Assembly: GCA_013288555.1 (NCBI GenBank)
Contig: JABDBQ010000014.1
Span: 1 to 54,538 of the forward strand
Direction: 5' to 3'
Length of the DNA stretch: 54,538 nucleotides
Origin: Bacteroidota bacterium
GTDB taxonomy: Bacteria > Bacteroidota > Bacteroidia > CAILMK01
Shown here: piece after piece, positions 34,482 to 44,734 of the stretch
Layout: every line of letters begins with the position of its first letter
Numbering within the stretch: the first letter of the stretch is position 1
Made by a program: the position numbers and the translations under genes
The notes under the pieces: model-generated
The model's database searches: none
Told to the model about the DNA's origin: nothing
The model's input: the letters and a program-made list of their open reading frames with translations, nothing else

Positions 34482-35444
34482 GTGCCCATAGCTCCTAAGA
34501 ACACTAATTTCAGAAAACTCATATTTGTAGCCTGCCTGGCAGCTTGTGCTACTCCCTTTGTGGACCCAGCCATCGCCCTTGTTTTGGGTATTCTCATCGC
34601 ACAAACAACAGGGCATCCCTGGATGCATCTTAATTCCAAAGCAACAAGACGATTATTACAGTATTCCGTTGTCGGACTTGGGTTCGGAATGAACTGGACA
34701 GAAGCAATGAAAGCCGGACAGGAAGGTTTTGTATTCACAGTTTGCTCCATATCCGGAACATTTATTATCGGGTGGCTTTTAAGCAAAATATTAAAAGTCG
34801 AGCAAAAAACTTCATATCTTTTATCCTCAGGTACAGCCATTTGCGGCGGCAGTGCCATTGCCGCCATTTCTCCCATTATTAAAGCGGATGAAAAACAGAT
34901 CTCAGTTGCCATGGGCTCTGTTTTCATATTAAATTCTATCGCACTCTTCTTGTTTCCATACCTGGGTCATTTGCTCCACATGTCAGCCCACCAGTTTGGC
35001 GTCTGGGCCGCCATAGCCATTCATGACACGAGCTCTGTGGTCGGCGCCTCGTCTAAGTACATCATTGACCCTTTAAAGCCGCTGGAAGCCCTGCAAATAG
35101 CCACAACCATAAAACTGGAACGGGCTCTGTGGATTATTCCACTCGCGTTTGTTACCGCTTTCATCTTTAAGAATAAAGCTCAAAAAATCAGGATTCCCTG
35201 GTTTATCCTTTTTTTCGTGATTGCAATGTTGCTCAATAGCTATCTGCCACAAATTCATAATGTATCCGAGTGGATTGTGCTTTTTGCAAAAAAGGGATTA
35301 ACAATTACATTATTCCTGATCGGGGCTGGTTTGTCAAGAGAAGTCATTAAAACAGTTGGTATCAAACCATTGATCGAAGCGGTGATCTTATGGATATGTA
35401 TCTCATCGGCTTCCCTGATAGTTATAAGCTATACGGTGAAATAA
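34482..35444 (+). CDS. YeiH-family (UPF0324) membrane transporter
   Basis: A 320-residue polytopic membrane protein of the YeiH/UPF0324 family, often annotated as a putative sulphate exporter without firm evidence. Signature blocks: FVDPAIALVLGILIAQTTGHP, LLQYSVVGLGFGMNW, SYLLSSGTAICGGSAIAAISPIIKA (the glycine-rich re-entrant-like motif), WAAIAIHDTSSVVGAS, and TLFLIGAGLSRE. About nine or ten membrane segments. The start is a GTG at 34482 (MPIAPKNTNFRKL). Convergence of the GTG with family length supports it. Monocistronic between the transglycosylase and uvrA. Confidence 0.88.
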   Translation: MPIAPKNTNFRKLIFVACLAACATPFVDPAIALVLGILIAQTTGHPWMHLNSKATRRLLQYSVVGLGFGMNWTEAMKAGQEGFVFTVCSISGTFIIGWLLSKILKVEQKTSYLLSSGTAICGGSAIAAISPIIKADEKQISVAMGSVFILNSIALFLFPYLGHLLHMSAHQFGVWAAIAIHDTSSVVGASSKYIIDPLKPLEALQIATTIKLERALWIIPLAFVTAFIFKNKAQKIRIPWFILFFVIAMLLNSYLPQIHNVSEWIVLFAKKGLTITLFLIGAGLSREVIKTVGIKPLIEAVILWICISSASLIVISYTVK

Positions 35445-35494
35445 GGCAAATAATTACATCCGGAGAATTCCGAAAAATATCCCCGAATTTCCCC

Positions 35495-35502
35495 TAACTT
35501 TG
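35495..35502 (+). promoter_or_regulatory. Predicted -7 box (TAACTTTG) for uvrA
   Basis: TAnnTTTG match 77 nt before the uvrA ATG; the -33 element is poor. Implies a leader of about 70 nt. I see no SOS-box-like operator. Confidence 0.4.
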
Positions 35503-35579
35503 CAGGTCGAAAAAATGCAAAAAGATACAATCGGAACCCTAATTGACAGGTTTTGTTTATATAGGGTTTACAACAAAGA

Positions 35580-38480
35580 ATGATTTCAGCAAAAGCCCCA
35601 AAGTCTTCCGGTAAAAAATCCTCAACAAAAGGAAAAGAACTGTCTAAACCCATTCAGGATGAGGTGATTGAAAACGGCACTATCGAAATATTCGGTGCCC
35701 GGGAACATAACCTAAAGGATATTGACCTGGTACTGCCACGCAATAAACTCATCGTATTTACAGGCCTCAGCGGCAGCGGCAAATCCTCCCTTGCATTTGA
35801 TACCATCTATGCTGAAGGGCAACGTCGCTATATGGAGACTTTCTCTGCTTATGCCAGGCAGTTTATGGGTCATATGCAAAGGCCCGATGTAGATAAAATA
35901 AACGGGCTGAGTCCGGTCATTTCTATCGAACAAAAAACGGTAAGCCGTAACCCAAGGTCGACTGTGGGTACCATTACGGAAATATATGATTTTCTTAGGC
36001 TGCTTTTTGCCCGTTCTTCTGATGCCTATTCTTATGTCACTGGCAAAAAGATGGTACGCTTTACCGATGAACAGATTCTCAGCGCTATCATGGAGCAGTT
36101 TACAGGCAAATCCATCTACCTGCTGGCACCATTGGTAAGACGGAGAAAAGGACATTACCGGGAATTGTTTGAGGGACTTATCAAATCAGGATATTCAAAA
36201 GTCAGGGTAGATGGCGATGTGCAGAGTATCGTCCCAAAAATGCAGCTGAGCCGCTATAAAATACATGATGTAGAACTGGTTATAGATATTTTAAAAGTAT
36301 CCGAAGAAAGCAAACAAAGGCTTCGTGGTTCCATGGATCTGGCTTTCCGGCAGGGGAATGGTTCTATTGCCATCCTGGATTCAGAAACCGATGAGCAACG
36401 CTTTTTCAGCCGCAACCTGATGTGCCTCGATTCCGGGATATCTTATGATGAACCGCAGCCTAACTCTTTCTCGTTCAACTCTCCATATGGATGGTGCCCC
36501 AAATGCAAAGGACTCGGGTTTTCATATCAATTCGAACTGGATGATATTTTCCCGGATAAATCCTTAAGTATCAAGCAGGGCGCCATTGCTCCCTGGGGAA
36601 AAGATATTGACTACTGGAATGCCTGCAAACTAAAGTCTGTTTTGCTAAAACACGGCTATAAAGGTCATGAATCGGTAAGCCAGTTGTCGGAAGATTGTAT
36701 TAACGAGATCTTATACGGTAGTGAAGAAAAAATAAAAGTTGATTATAACTATACCGAAGTAAGTGTTGATAATGATGGTATTGTCGATTATTTTGAAAAG
36801 GTATTGATTGGCAATTCAGGAGACGATCTCAAAGAAAGACTTGAAGAAATCGGGCATCTTGCCGATTGTCCTGAGTGTAACGGTTATCGTTTGAAAAAAG
36901 AAGCGCTCTATTTTAAGGTTGGCGATAAAAACATTGGTGAAGCCTCTGTATTACAGCTCAATCATTTCTACGAATGGGTGCAGGAACAGGTTGCCAACCT
37001 GAATGACAGAACCAAACAGGTAGCAGGCGAAATCCTTAAGGAAATTGACACCCGGACAAAGTTTTTGCTTGATGTAGGACTGGATTATCTCACGCTTCAT
37101 CGTGGTGCATATTCTTTATCAGGCGGGGAAGCACAAAGGATCAGGCTGGCCACGCAGATAGGGTCGCAGCTCATTAACGTGACGTATATCCTTGATGAGC
37201 CGAGCATCGGACTGCACCAAAGAGATAATGTACGCCTGATAGCTGCCCTTAAAAACCTCAGGGACATTGGCAATACAGTAATTGTTGTAGAACACGACAA
37301 AGAGATGATCCTCAACAGCGACTATGTTGTGGACCTGGGACCCGGCGCAGGCGTTCATGGCGGCAGAATTGTGACAGAAGGAACGGTGAGCCAGTTACTT
37401 GGCACAGAAAGCGTTACAACCCAGTATTTGCAGGGCACCCGATCCTTACCGGTACCGGAAATAAGAAGACCCGGCACCGGTGAATTCCTTGAAATGAAAG
37501 GGGCCAAAGGGCATAACCTCAAGTCTGTCAATATTAAATTCCCACTCGGGAAACTTATCTGTGTTACAGGCGTTTCCGGCAGTGGAAAATCATCGCTCAT
37601 CACGGATACCTTATATCCTGTCCTTAAAAAATATTATTTCCGCAGTTCTGCTTATGCCCTGCCGCACAAGAGTGTAGAAGGCCTTAAACTGCTCGACAAA
37701 GTTATTGAAATCGACCAGAGTCCCATTGGACGCACACCAAGAAGCAACCCAGCCACGTATACCAGTGTGTTTACACACATCCGGGCATTATTCACCCAAT
37801 TGCCGGAAGCAAAAATCAGGGGATATCAGCCCGGCAGGTTTTCCTTTAATGTAAAGGGCGGCCGCTGTGAAGAATGTGGAGGCGCGGGACTTAAACTCAT
37901 AGAAATGAACTTTTTACCGGATGTTTACGTAGAGTGCCCGACATGTTTTGGTAAAAGATATAACCGCGAGACCCTTGAAGTAAGATACAAAGGCAAATCG
38001 ATCAGTGATGTGTTGGATATGACCGTGGAACATGCCATTGATTTTTTTGAAAACATTCCGGCCATCAAAAGACATGTTAAAACCCTGAATGATGTAGGCT
38101 TAGGATATATCCGCCTCGGGCAGTCTTCCACTACCCTATCAGGCGGTGAGGCACAACGGGTAAAACTGGCTACTGAACTGGCAAAAAAAGACACAGGAAA
38201 GACTTTTTATATCCTTGATGAACCTACAACAGGATTGCATTTTGAAGATATCCGAATCTTGATGGATGTGCTTAACAAACTGGTTGACAGGGGAAATACA
38301 GTCCTCATTATCGAACACAATATGGACGTGATCAAAATGGCAGATCACGTGATTGATATGGGACCTGAAGGCGGCGACAAAGGCGGCAAAATAGTTGCCG
38401 AAGGAACCCCAGAAGAAATCATAAAAAACAGCAAAAGCATTACCGGGAAATATCTGAAGATGGAAATGAAGGCCAATTAG
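35580..38480 (+). CDS. uvrA: UvrABC excinuclease subunit A
   Basis: A 966-residue DNA-damage recognition ATPase of nucleotide excision repair. First ABC half: Walker [10 protein letters not shown] (62-70), the CxxC zinc module CPKCKGLGF, a second [10 protein letters not shown] block, signature [17 protein letters not shown] and Walker [15 protein letters not shown]. Second half: Walker [10 protein letters not shown], zinc finger CEECGGAGL...[25 protein letters not shown] and [13 protein letters not shown]. All ATPase and zinc elements are intact. An N-terminal lysine-rich extension of ~25 residues precedes the first domain. Length is slightly above the usual 940. uvrB/uvrC are not adjacent. 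Confidence 0.97.
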   Translation: MISAKAPKSSGKKSSTKGKELSKPIQDEVIENGTIEIFGAREHNLKDIDLVLPRNKLIVFTGLSGSGKSSLAFDTIYAEGQRRYMETFSAYARQFMGHMQRPDVDKINGLSPVISIEQKTVSRNPRSTVGTITEIYDFLRLLFARSSDAYSYVTGKKMVRFTDEQILSAIMEQFTGKSIYLLAPLVRRRKGHYRELFEGLIKSGYSKVRVDGDVQSIVPKMQLSRYKIHDVELVIDILKVSEESKQRLRGSMDLAFRQGNGSIAILDSETDEQRFFSRNLMCLDSGISYDEPQPNSFSFNSPYGWCPKCKGLGFSYQFELDDIFPDKSLSIKQGAIAPWGKDIDYWNACKLKSVLLKHGYKGHESVSQLSEDCINEILYGSEEKIKVDYNYTEVSVDNDGIVDYFEKVLIGNSGDDLKERLEEIGHLADCPECNGYRLKKEALYFKVGDKNIGEASVLQLNHFYEWVQEQVANLNDRTKQVAGEILKEIDTRTKFLLDVGLDYLTLHRGAYSLSGGEAQRIRLATQIGSQLINVTYILDEPSIGLHQRDNVRLIAALKNLRDIGNTVIVVEHDKEMILNSDYVVDLGPGAGVHGGRIVTEGTVSQLLGTESVTTQYLQGTRSLPVPEIRRPGTGEFLEMKGAKGHNLKSVNIKFPLGKLICVTGVSGSGKSSLITDTLYPVLKKYYFRSSAYALPHKSVEGLKLLDKVIEIDQSPIGRTPRSNPATYTSVFTHIRALFTQLPEAKIRGYQPGRFSFNVKGGRCEECGGAGLKLIEMNFLPDVYVECPTCFGKRYNRETLEVRYKGKSISDVLDMTVEHAIDFFENIPAIKRHVKTLNDVGLGYIRLGQSSTTLSGGEAQRVKLATELAKKDTGKTFYILDEPTTGLHFEDIRILMDVLNKLVDRGNTVLIIEHNMDVIKMADHVIDMGPEGGDKGGKIVAEGTPEEIIKNSKSITGKYLKMEMKAN

Positions 38481-38499
38481 TCAATGTGATGATGTGATA

Positions 38500-38840
38500 A
38501 TGTGATAATTCTCTTATTCCGCAAACTAATCACAGCAAACTCGCTCGCGTCAGCAAACTCCCCGCCTCAGTTGAGGAGGGGTGCCCGGAGGGCGGGGTGG
38601 TTGGCGAAGAATAATTTCCAGCAAACTCACTCGCGTCAGCAATATTCCCCGCCTCAGTTGAGCCTATCCCGCCTGTCCCGACTTCTTCGGGAGGGTGGTT
38701 ATTCCAGCAAACTCACTCGCGTCAGCAATATTCCCCTCCTTCGTTTTTCAAGGAGGGGTGGCCTGCAAGGCCGTGGTGGTTATTCCCGCAAACCCGCTCG
38801 CGTCAGCTTCTCCACACTCTATAACTCTATAACTCTATCA
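38500..38840. repeat. Repeat cluster with ctcgcgtcagc units and C/G-rich hairpins
   Basis: Four copies of cactcgcgtcagc-like units (near 38539, 38628, 38714, 38797) alternate with palindromes such as ccccgcctcagttgagg and cccctccttc...aaggagggg. Mirror-image copies lie at 48170-48325. One unit carries the mini-palindrome tcccgacttcttcggga (38676-38692). A 132-codon frame across it (38502-38900) is translated repeat, not a gene. Nothing else is seen in 38481-38852. Confidence 0.7.
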
Positions 38841-38852
38841 TTCTCTGACCCC

Positions 38853-39797
38853 TTACTTAAAAGTAAATTTAACCGGGATCGTATATATCATCCCGAATAG
38901 CTGACCATCCACTGAAGCCGGAGTCCATCTTTTGGTGCATTTCTTCATCACCTCAAGCACTTCCTCATCACATCCATAGCCAATACCTTTTTGGATTTTT
39001 AGATCTGAAATCACACCCAAGGTATCCACATAAAAACTGACATATACTGTCCCCTGAATGCTATGATCTACTGCCGTTTGCGGGTACTTAATATTGTGGT
39101 GAAGATAGTTGAGCAGTGAATCATTTCCGCCCTGATATGCAGGGTATATGGCTTTATAATCCTCAGCCGCACTGGGGTCTACTATAGACCATATACGCTT
39201 ACCGTTTACCACCACAAACCTGCTTATCACCTTACCATCCTTAGCCCACCATAAATGTTCTCCTGAATCTTTATCATTTACATAATAGCCATGCTCATAA
39301 GCATCACCCGTTTTATACCATTCCCATACTTCACCAACTCTTTTACCAGTGTCATAGGCCATTTCCCATTTCTTTTTACCGTTATCGAACCATGCCGCTG
39401 CTTTTCCATTTGCCTTTCCATTTATATACCAGGCCAGTTCCAGTTTATTACCATCTGCATACCAGTTTTCACGCTTGCCGTTGTACAAGTCGTTCACGTA
39501 GTCGGTTTCTGAGCTTTTTTGGCCGTTTTGATAATAATACATAAAATGTCCTTGTTTTCGTTCAGGTTTAAATGAGGAAAAATGGCCCTCCATTTGAACC
39601 TGTCCATTCAGAAAAAAATCCTTTACCAGGAATAAACTATCATGCTCAGGTTGAACCGGTTTCTCCCTGTAATACATCGCATGCTTCTTTGAACATTCTT
39701 TCCAGGTAGAATCAAAATAAATGCGTTTTATTTTCTGCGCCGATGCCTGGATAAAAATCAGGCTGACTAATAAAATAAGTACCGTTGTTTTTTTCAT
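38853..39797 (-). CDS. Exported protein with MORN/YwqK-like repeats and TonB C-terminal domain
   Basis: Start at 39797 gives the signal peptide MKKTTVLILLVSLIFIQASAQ. The middle (about 55-200) contains repeats of the type YYQNGQKSSETDYVNDLYNGKRENWYADGNKLELAWYINGKANGKAAAWFDNGKKKWEMAYDTGKR, the YwqK/MORN-like pattern. The last ~85 residues (LLNYLHHNIKYPQTAVDHSIQGTVYVSFYVDTLGVISDLKIQKGIGYGCDEEVLEVMKK...IPVKFTF) form a TonB C-terminal domain. Such hybrids are common in Bacteroidota and lack the membrane anchor of true TonB, so they are probably periplasmic. The YwqK part is sometimes labelled antitoxin, without evidence here. Confidence 0.85.
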   Translation of the reverse strand: MKKTTVLILLVSLIFIQASAQKIKRIYFDSTWKECSKKHAMYYREKPVQPEHDSLFLVKDFFLNGQVQMEGHFSSFKPERKQGHFMYYYQNGQKSSETDYVNDLYNGKRENWYADGNKLELAWYINGKANGKAAAWFDNGKKKWEMAYDTGKRVGEVWEWYKTGDAYEHGYYVNDKDSGEHLWWAKDGKVISRFVVVNGKRIWSIVDPSAAEDYKAIYPAYQGGNDSLLNYLHHNIKYPQTAVDHSIQGTVYVSFYVDTLGVISDLKIQKGIGYGCDEEVLEVMKKCTKRWTPASVDGQLFGMIYTIPVKFTFK

Positions 39798-39916
39798 AGC
39801 GTAAGGATGGTTTACAAATATAAAAAAGAAAGCTGCCTTAATCAAATTAGTCAAAAAACTAAGAAAGCCTGACCTGCTCAGCAGACTTTTACGATCATGT
39901 TAGATCTTATTCAGAA

Positions 39917-39977
39917 TGAAGCGGACGCTTCGGAGGCATAGTCACAAGCGGACGCTTGCGCCAGTTGGGGGTGTTGG
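39917..39977. repeat. ~60-bp flanking repeat, left copy (forward)
   Basis: Contains gaagcggacgctt, then gtcacaagcggacgcttg, then cgccagttggggg. caagcg/cgcttg forms a tight hairpin. The reverse complement appears at 45162-45218, on the far side of the three-gene AAA cassette. Confidence 0.75.
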
Positions 39978-40081
39978 ATGGCAAGGGTTTTTGAATCAGC
40001 AGAACAAATATTTGATGTGTTATTACTCTTTTCACAAAGAATTCCCCAACTTGCCTAACTATTCATGAAACTAAAAAACTA

Positions 40082-42682
40082 ATGGCAGCTACCATAGAAG
40101 AATATTTCCTTACTGAATACAATGATGATCTGAAAGAGATTGAAAGTATCAGAACAATTTATCAAAGTGCGCTAGATACTTTCAGTATTAGAAATACAGG
40201 CAAAGGTTGGCCATATCAAATTGAAAAGGATTACAAAATAAATGATAAAAGTAATAGTTTTTCATTTAGTACAACTTCAATGATACTTTATGCGATTGGC
40301 ATATATCTCGGGAAAATTTTAAACGACAAAGATAATATTGAAAACTCTTACATTCAAGAAAAAGATATCTCTAAATACCATCAATTATATGTCAGTGGTT
40401 TTATAGAAATTATAGCCGAATCAAATAAGTTTGATAATGAAGAAATTCAAATAATTGTAAATTCTGGCACATTTGGTTATAATGATCCTTTTACATTATC
40501 TTGGTTACTGGAAACAGTTTTTTCATTTTATAAAGAAAGTTTTGTAAAGGAAGAAATTGAAGGTTTATACTCATTTGCAACCAAATTGCTTGAAGTTATT
40601 GAAGGACTTATTAGTAAAGTTTTTTCAGAACCACACGAGAATGTATTAAAATGGATTGCTAATGCAAATACCGAAAACATTATCGGTTTTGAAGAAAAGA
40701 CTTCTGTAAATCACATTTTCCCGATTTTAAAAGTTATTCAACTTTACGATTCAATTTTAAGAATTAAAAAGGAAGTTAGAAGTCTGGCCAGAGGTAGTTT
40801 CAATTCTGAAAAAATGTCTAAGGAAGAGCTGACAAATTGGAAAAATGCTAATAAAGTAAAAGGGGAGATTTTTGAAAATTATTTCAAAGCAAAGGACCTT
40901 AAGAATTATCAAGAAAAGTTAAACAATGGCGTAAAAGAAAAATTATTAAACAGAATCCATAATCAACTTAGTTATTCAAGCATTCCCAATAGCGATTTCG
41001 ATGCGGCAGAATTAGTATTTTCCCTTGAGGGTATTTTATTGATTGACAAAGAATTAAATCTGATTGATGAAAATTTATTATTTAGGATATTTGCTGTAGT
41101 TACTGACAGTCAATTGAGGAGCCCATATTGGAGACCGTTAAAACCGTTTGTAACAACAAAACAGGGATTAGCACTTCTGCCACTAAGTGTTGAAATCGCC
41201 AATTCATTAATAAGAATTTGCAGTTTACTAGACAGCAAAAAAAGAGGGATTAATTATTTTTCAGCTTATATAGATTTATTTCGAAGATATGCAGGTTGGT
41301 TAAAAACAAGAATTACAAAATGCACAATCAAAAATAAAAATTACTCTGGATGGCACTCTGAACATGTACAAACAGAAAACAAAATTCATCCATGGGAAAC
41401 CGCACAAGTCCTTATTTTTCTTTTGGACTATACAATTCAAATTCAATCACATATTGCAAAAACATCTTTAAGACTTTCTAACCTTTCGGTTAAAAAATTA
41501 AATAGGGATGTAGTCAAGGAAATGAATCCTTCAGAATATTGGACTGAAACATGGCAAAAAAATGAACCATTGCTTAAATTAGTAGGCATGCAGGTATTCG
41601 ATCAGATAAAAACCGATTTTCTTAAGCCAAGAGATTTCAAAATTTCAAAATTGAAGAAATATTACTCAATGATATTGTTTGGACCACCAGGAACTGGCAA
41701 GAGTAGCATTGCTGAGGAATTAGCCAAGGCATTAAATTGGCGAATGATAACAATTACTCCAAGTGATTTCATTGCTCAGGGACCAGATGAGGTTGAGGCG
41801 AGGGCAAAAATAATCTTCAAAACATTAGAGGAGCAAAGTAATTTAGTAATTTTATTTGACGAAATTGATCATTTAATTTTAGATAGGGACTCTGACCATT
41901 ACCACAGTCAAAGTCCCACATTTCAATTTATGACTCCTAGTATGTTGGTTAAATTAAAAGACCTTAGGAGCAAAAAATCATGCATATTTATAATTGCAAC
42001 AAATTATGAAGATCATATTGATCCCGCAGCAAAACGTGTCGGAAGGATTGATAAAAAATACATGATTTCAGTTCCTAATAAAGAACAAAGAAAAAGAATA
42101 ATTATTAATATTTTAAAGGAAGAAATAAGTAAGAAATTTAAAGATTTTGAATATTCAGAATCTATAATAATAGATGATAAAATCATATCTGATACAGTTT
42201 TGACTACATACGGCGAACTCAAGGTCTTAGCTATTGCTGTTATCGAGAAATTTATTAAATCTGATGAAATAAATAATGTAAATATTTCAAAATCGTTAAA
42301 AAAAGAATGGAATAATCAAAAACCTGCTGCTATAAGATTAAACTCTTATAAAAATCGATTTAAAGATAATCAACAACCTTTTTTAGAGTTTTTTATTTTA
42401 GTGTATCTAATGGAAGAGGCTGGCTTTCCTTTGGAATCAAGTGATAAGCAATTGATTTTAAAAATAGCTAATATATTAACAGGATATAGTAACGATGATA
42501 AAAATAAGAATAATAGCCTCGTCAATTTATTTAAGAAAGAGATTAAAGCTTATATAAAAATTGAAAGCACTAATAACAAATTAGCTGCACTTGTGTCAAA
42601 AATTGATGAAAGTTTAAGGCAAAGGCATGCTGAATTATTTAACTTTGGTGAGATTCAAAAGGCAAATACTATAGAAAATTGA
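40082..42682 (+). CDS. AAA ATPase with long helical N-terminal region (cassette gene 1)
   Basis: An 866-residue protein. Residues 1-500 are helical, with aromatic patches such as SFSFSTTSMILYAIGIYL, FDAAELVFSLEGILL, SPYWRPLKPFV and GWHSEHVQTENKIHPWETAQVLIFLLDY, the style of an alpha/alpha-barrel (terpenoid-cyclase-like) sensor or scaffold; I cannot name the fold with certainty. The AAA core (about 525-700) has Walker A GPPGTGKSS (534-542), Walker B VILFDEID (589-596), sensor 1 IIATN (637-641) and arginines in AAKRVGRID (649-657), so ATP hydrolysis is expected. A lysine/asparagine-rich tail follows. Base composition is far more AT-rich than neighbours, indicating transfer. The stop overlaps the next start by one base (TGATG). 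Confidence 0.85.
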   Translation: MAATIEEYFLTEYNDDLKEIESIRTIYQSALDTFSIRNTGKGWPYQIEKDYKINDKSNSFSFSTTSMILYAIGIYLGKILNDKDNIENSYIQEKDISKYHQLYVSGFIEIIAESNKFDNEEIQIIVNSGTFGYNDPFTLSWLLETVFSFYKESFVKEEIEGLYSFATKLLEVIEGLISKVFSEPHENVLKWIANANTENIIGFEEKTSVNHIFPILKVIQLYDSILRIKKEVRSLARGSFNSEKMSKEELTNWKNANKVKGEIFENYFKAKDLKNYQEKLNNGVKEKLLNRIHNQLSYSSIPNSDFDAAELVFSLEGILLIDKELNLIDENLLFRIFAVVTDSQLRSPYWRPLKPFVTTKQGLALLPLSVEIANSLIRICSLLDSKKRGINYFSAYIDLFRRYAGWLKTRITKCTIKNKNYSGWHSEHVQTENKIHPWETAQVLIFLLDYTIQIQSHIAKTSLRLSNLSVKKLNRDVVKEMNPSEYWTETWQKNEPLLKLVGMQVFDQIKTDFLKPRDFKISKLKKYYSMILFGPPGTGKSSIAEELAKALNWRMITITPSDFIAQGPDEVEARAKIIFKTLEEQSNLVILFDEIDHLILDRDSDHYHSQSPTFQFMTPSMLVKLKDLRSKKSCIFIIATNYEDHIDPAAKRVGRIDKKYMISVPNKEQRKRIIINILKEEISKKFKDFEYSESIIIDDKIISDTVLTTYGELKVLAIAVIEKFIKSDEINNVNISKSLKKEWNNQKPAAIRLNSYKNRFKDNQQPFLEFFILVYLMEEAGFPLESSDKQLILKIANILTGYSNDDKNKNNSLVNLFKKEIKAYIKIESTNNKLAALVSKIDESLRQRHAELFNFGEIQKANTIEN

Positions 42683-44664
42683 TGAAAAGCACTGATTTTA
42701 AAGAAGCTTTGTTAAAATTGCCTAATACCATAATAACAGGTAAGGAGGCATTTTATATTTCCACCCCTATAACAACCGGAATAAGATTTTTAGAATGGTT
42801 TAAAAGAGAAGGACGATATCTTAATCGTAACTCTGATGAATATAAGTTAAAACACGATCTATTCGTAGTACAACCAAATATTGATGATGGCTCCAAAACA
42901 ATAAACCGTTTAAGAAATAAGCTAGGAAAAATAATTATTGATCCTATATCTTTCGAAGCTAATTCTTGGTCTCAAGATGAATTCAACTTATTCTGGAGAG
43001 ATATTATACATACCTATGTTGATACTGTTATTTTTCTTGAAGGATGGCAATATAGCAACGGATGTTGTCTTGAATTTTTAGCTGCGGTTAAATTTAATGT
43101 AAAACTTAAACGGGCTGATTTGCTACCTCTTCCAGTTCAAGAAGGTAGGATTCTAATTGAAGACGCTATTGATGAATTTAATAAACTTTCGATACCAGCT
43201 TTAACAATGGAACAAGTACTTGTGCAACTTAATGAACTTAAGGAAAGCCCGAAACCTAAAATTATTTCAGCCACTAATCAGGAACAATTAGAAGATTTGC
43301 ATTTTAAGGACGCGCACTTAAATACAATGGCAATGACTTCAAATATTGCACAATTTGTCAGTTATGGGCCTGGGTTGAATCCAAAACAAAGGTACTGTTG
43401 GATAAAAGGGGTTCAGCCAAATAAGGTTTTTAAAGAGATGGGTGAAGCGATAGAATTATTATTAAATAATTCACAGGAAAAAACTGTTAATGTTAGAAGC
43501 TTCCTTCCTAATCAGCCAAAGGGTAATCCTTTTAAATATGGGATGGATGACGCTAAAGAAGTTATAAACCTTGTGAAAGATAATGCTTCAAAAGGCTTAT
43601 ATTCAATTGTTAATGAAACAATTAGCATAAATGATGGAGGTGTATCAGGAGTTGTTATCGGGAATGTAATAGAATTTACACCAAATGATACACCCAAAGG
43701 CGTTGATAAACCTGGAATTTGTTCGCTCCCTAAAGATATAGGCTTTAATCTTTTAAGAATAGTATATGGTATATCACCTGAATTAAATTTTGGAAGTGAA
43801 TACAGAGTAGAATTCAGCATTCACCCGATGAGAAGAGGTATTCAAAATCAGCAAACTATAATTTGGGAGATTGAAAAAGTCGAAAATCTGGAATTTGATT
43901 TTATTATTTCGTGGCCCAATAATTTTAGTGAGTTTCTTGGTGACAAAGCATTTGGTTTATTAATAGCTGACGCTTTGGGACTTCCCGTTCCTAAAACAAC
44001 TTTTATTGGCAGAAATGTTGCACCTTTTACATTTGGTACTCGGACGGGCACAAATGAAATATGGATTAGAACTTGTCCTAAAAGAAGAACTCCCGGTAAA
44101 TATTCGACATTCTTTGGATGGAAGGATCCATTTGAAATTCTTGCTTCTGAAGATCATCATAAAAATAATTATAGAATATCTTCTGTTTTATCTCAAGAAT
44201 CAGTTAACCCAGTCTATTCTGGATCACTAATTCCCACAGTTGATAAAACACCTTATATTGAAGGAGTTAAGGGCAAAGGCGATGATTTTATGACGGGAAA
44301 GATGGCACCGACAAAACTTCCGGATTACGTTGTAAAAAGTGTAGAAAATTTATACGAGAAGACTCATAATATATTAGGGAACATTGAGCTTGAATGGGTA
44401 CACGATGGAGAGATGGCTTGGATAGTTCAATTACATCGTTCTAAATTTATTGCTCAAAAAGGAGTAATCTATGAAGGAACTGCAACAGAATATTTAGAAT
44501 TCCAAGTTAAAGATGGTTTGGAAGAACTCCGCAAACTGATATCTGATATAAAAGGAACTGATATAGGAGTTATTCTGGTTGGGGATGTCGGTATTACAAG
44601 TCATTTTGGTGATTTACTTCGTCGAGCAAAAATTTCTTCATTTGTTAGAAATGACAATAATTAA
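42682..44664 (+). CDS. Nucleoside-deoxyribosyltransferase-like / PEP-synthase-like fusion protein (cassette gene 2)
   Basis: A 660-residue protein started at the ATG inside TGATG. Residues ~18-145 resemble the nucleoside 2-deoxyribosyltransferase/DUF4406 fold: FYISTPITTG (24-33) and VIFLEGWQYSNGCCLEFLAA (116-135, candidate catalytic Glu131), a fold often used to attack NAD or nucleotides. Residues ~300-590 resemble the PEP-synthase/PPDK nucleotide-binding half: INDGGVSGVVIG (316-327), EFTPNDTPKGVDKPG, RVEFSIHPMRRG and LEWVHDGEMAWIVQLHRSKF (570-589). The end, GDVGITSHFGDLLRRAKISSFV (634-655), resembles the swivelling phosphohistidine domain with candidate His641. No PEP/pyruvate barrel is present. 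AT-rich like gene 1, and translationally coupled to it. Probable effector (inference). Confidence 0.75.
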   Translation: MKSTDFKEALLKLPNTIITGKEAFYISTPITTGIRFLEWFKREGRYLNRNSDEYKLKHDLFVVQPNIDDGSKTINRLRNKLGKIIIDPISFEANSWSQDEFNLFWRDIIHTYVDTVIFLEGWQYSNGCCLEFLAAVKFNVKLKRADLLPLPVQEGRILIEDAIDEFNKLSIPALTMEQVLVQLNELKESPKPKIISATNQEQLEDLHFKDAHLNTMAMTSNIAQFVSYGPGLNPKQRYCWIKGVQPNKVFKEMGEAIELLLNNSQEKTVNVRSFLPNQPKGNPFKYGMDDAKEVINLVKDNASKGLYSIVNETISINDGGVSGVVIGNVIEFTPNDTPKGVDKPGICSLPKDIGFNLLRIVYGISPELNFGSEYRVEFSIHPMRRGIQNQQTIIWEIEKVENLEFDFIISWPNNFSEFLGDKAFGLLIADALGLPVPKTTFIGRNVAPFTFGTRTGTNEIWIRTCPKRRTPGKYSTFFGWKDPFEILASEDHHKNNYRISSVLSQESVNPVYSGSLIPTVDKTPYIEGVKGKGDDFMTGKMAPTKLPDYVVKSVENLYEKTHNILGNIELEWVHDGEMAWIVQLHRSKFIAQKGVIYEGTATEYLEFQVKDGLEELRKLISDIKGTDIGVILVGDVGITSHFGDLLRRAKISSFVRNDNN

Positions 44665-44734
44665 TTTTTATTTGTGCTGCAAAAAATACACAACTTTGAT
44701 TTAGATTAATTGTGCTTCATAAATAGAAAACTAT

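Noticed and set aside
35429-35579. SOS (LexA) operator before uvrA
   Set aside because: I looked for a palindromic LexA-like box and saw only the TAACTTTG promoter element.
38502-38900. 132-codon open frame after uvrA
   Set aside because: Its peptide is a translation of the ctcgcgtcagc repeats (SLASANSPPQLRRGARRAGWLA), which recurs in the mirror cluster near 48.2 kb.
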